A program made the translations under genes and the position numbers. DNA of 5,215 bases, taken from Euryarchaeota archaeon UBA438 (lineage in GTDB: Archaea; Thermoplasmatota; Poseidoniia; Poseidoniales; Thalassarchaeaceae). The stretch covers positions 1 through 5,215 of the forward strand of contig DAQP01000018.1 of NCBI GenBank assembly GCA_002504435.1, in the 5' to 3' direction. The notes under the pieces are model-generated. The model did not search any database. It saw only the letters and a program-made list of their open reading frames with translations, and was not told the origin of the DNA. This document shows positions 4,967-5,215 of this stretch, piece by piece. Each line of letters opens with the position of its first letter. The first letter of the stretch is position 1.

Positions 4967-5215
4967 CTATGCAGAAGGCTGCTTGTCGGTCTGAGAAGTA
5001 AATGTGTCAATGACCTTGGCGAGACGCTCGACTAGGCTGACCTTCTCCTCCGCCCCTACCAATGCAAACTGGAGGACCTCGTCCAGGGAGTCGACAGGGT
5101 GGATTTTCACCATCGACTCGTATTTCTCGTCGATGAGCACGTCCTGGAGATTAGCACGTGGGATGATGACTGTCTCTATTCCGGCCTTTGCTGCTGCCTC
5201 TATCTTTGCAGTCAC
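4967..5215 (-). CDS. lonB: ATP-dependent protease LonB, C-terminal fragment
   Basis: Only the last 82 codons are in the window; the gene continues beyond the right edge, so the first visible codon (GTG at 5215) is an internal Val, not a start. Archaeal LonB is a membrane-anchored AAA+ protease that degrades damaged and regulatory proteins. VTAKIEAAAKAGIETVIIP corresponds to the GG(V/L)xxK segment of the Lon protease domain, and the Lys at visible residue 4 (5206-5204) should be the catalytic Lys of the Ser-Lys dyad. IHPVDSLDEVLQFAL (38-52) matches the usual end of the domain. A tail of about 30 mostly polar residues follows and ends in TAG. The AAA+ and membrane segments that would separate LonB from bacterial LonA lie outside the window; the B type is inferred from the sequence style and the archaeal context. 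Confidence 0.9.
   Translation of the reverse strand: MTAKIEAAAKAGIETVIIPRANLQDVLIDEKYESMVKIHPVDSLDEVLQFALVGAEEKVSLVERLAKVIDTFTSQTDKQPSA

Noticed and set aside
4680..4994. Plus-strand open frame opposite the peptidase and the end of lonB
   Set aside because: It is antisense to two recognised genes, with no start signal or family resemblance.

Overview
The window reads as chromosomal DNA of an archaeon. Three gene products belong to families that are archaeal, or archaeal/eukaryotic, in this form: ribosomal protein L40e with a four-cysteine zinc knuckle, a UPF0147 protein, and the C-terminal end of a LonB-type Lon protease. The compact layout and protein style would suit a planktonic euryarchaeote such as Marine Group II (Poseidoniales), but that placement is inference from memory of the families and was not tested. 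I see no tRNA, rRNA, CRISPR array, insertion sequence or phage gene.

Layout, from right to left along the minus strand. The 3' end of lonB (from 5215 to 4967) is followed by a compact isoaspartyl peptidase/L-asparaginase of the Ntn-hydrolase type (4916 to 4125). Next comes a UPF0147 gene (ending at 3779) whose start has no in-frame ATG; a CTG preceded by a well-spaced GGAGG is the best candidate. On the plus strand a single short gene, ribosomal protein L40e (3582-3743), ends in a small GC hairpin with a T-run and converges on UPF0147. L40e is divergent from adenylosuccinate synthetase purA (3468 to 2122, GTG start). About 23 nt after purA, on the same strand, lies a 95-residue zinc-binding protein of unknown function (2098 to 1811). 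A eukaryote-like delta-1-pyrroline-5-carboxylate dehydrogenase (1750 to 128) follows. At the left edge a Shine-Dalgarno sequence and ATG mark the first codons of another minus-strand gene.

Functional picture. The right half groups protein turnover: LonB degrades proteins, and isoaspartyl peptidase removes damaged aspartyl linkages from the resulting peptides. The left half is central metabolism: AMP synthesis (PurA) and the last step of proline oxidation to glutamate (P5C dehydrogenase). The unknown zinc protein probably shares a transcript with purA.

I do not see a novel multi-gene system here; most of the window is housekeeping. The items most worth a second look are the UPF0147 start (CTG overlapping the stop of a five-codon minicistron), the uncharacterised zinc protein, and the bacterial/mitochondrial-type P5C dehydrogenase in an archaeal setting.
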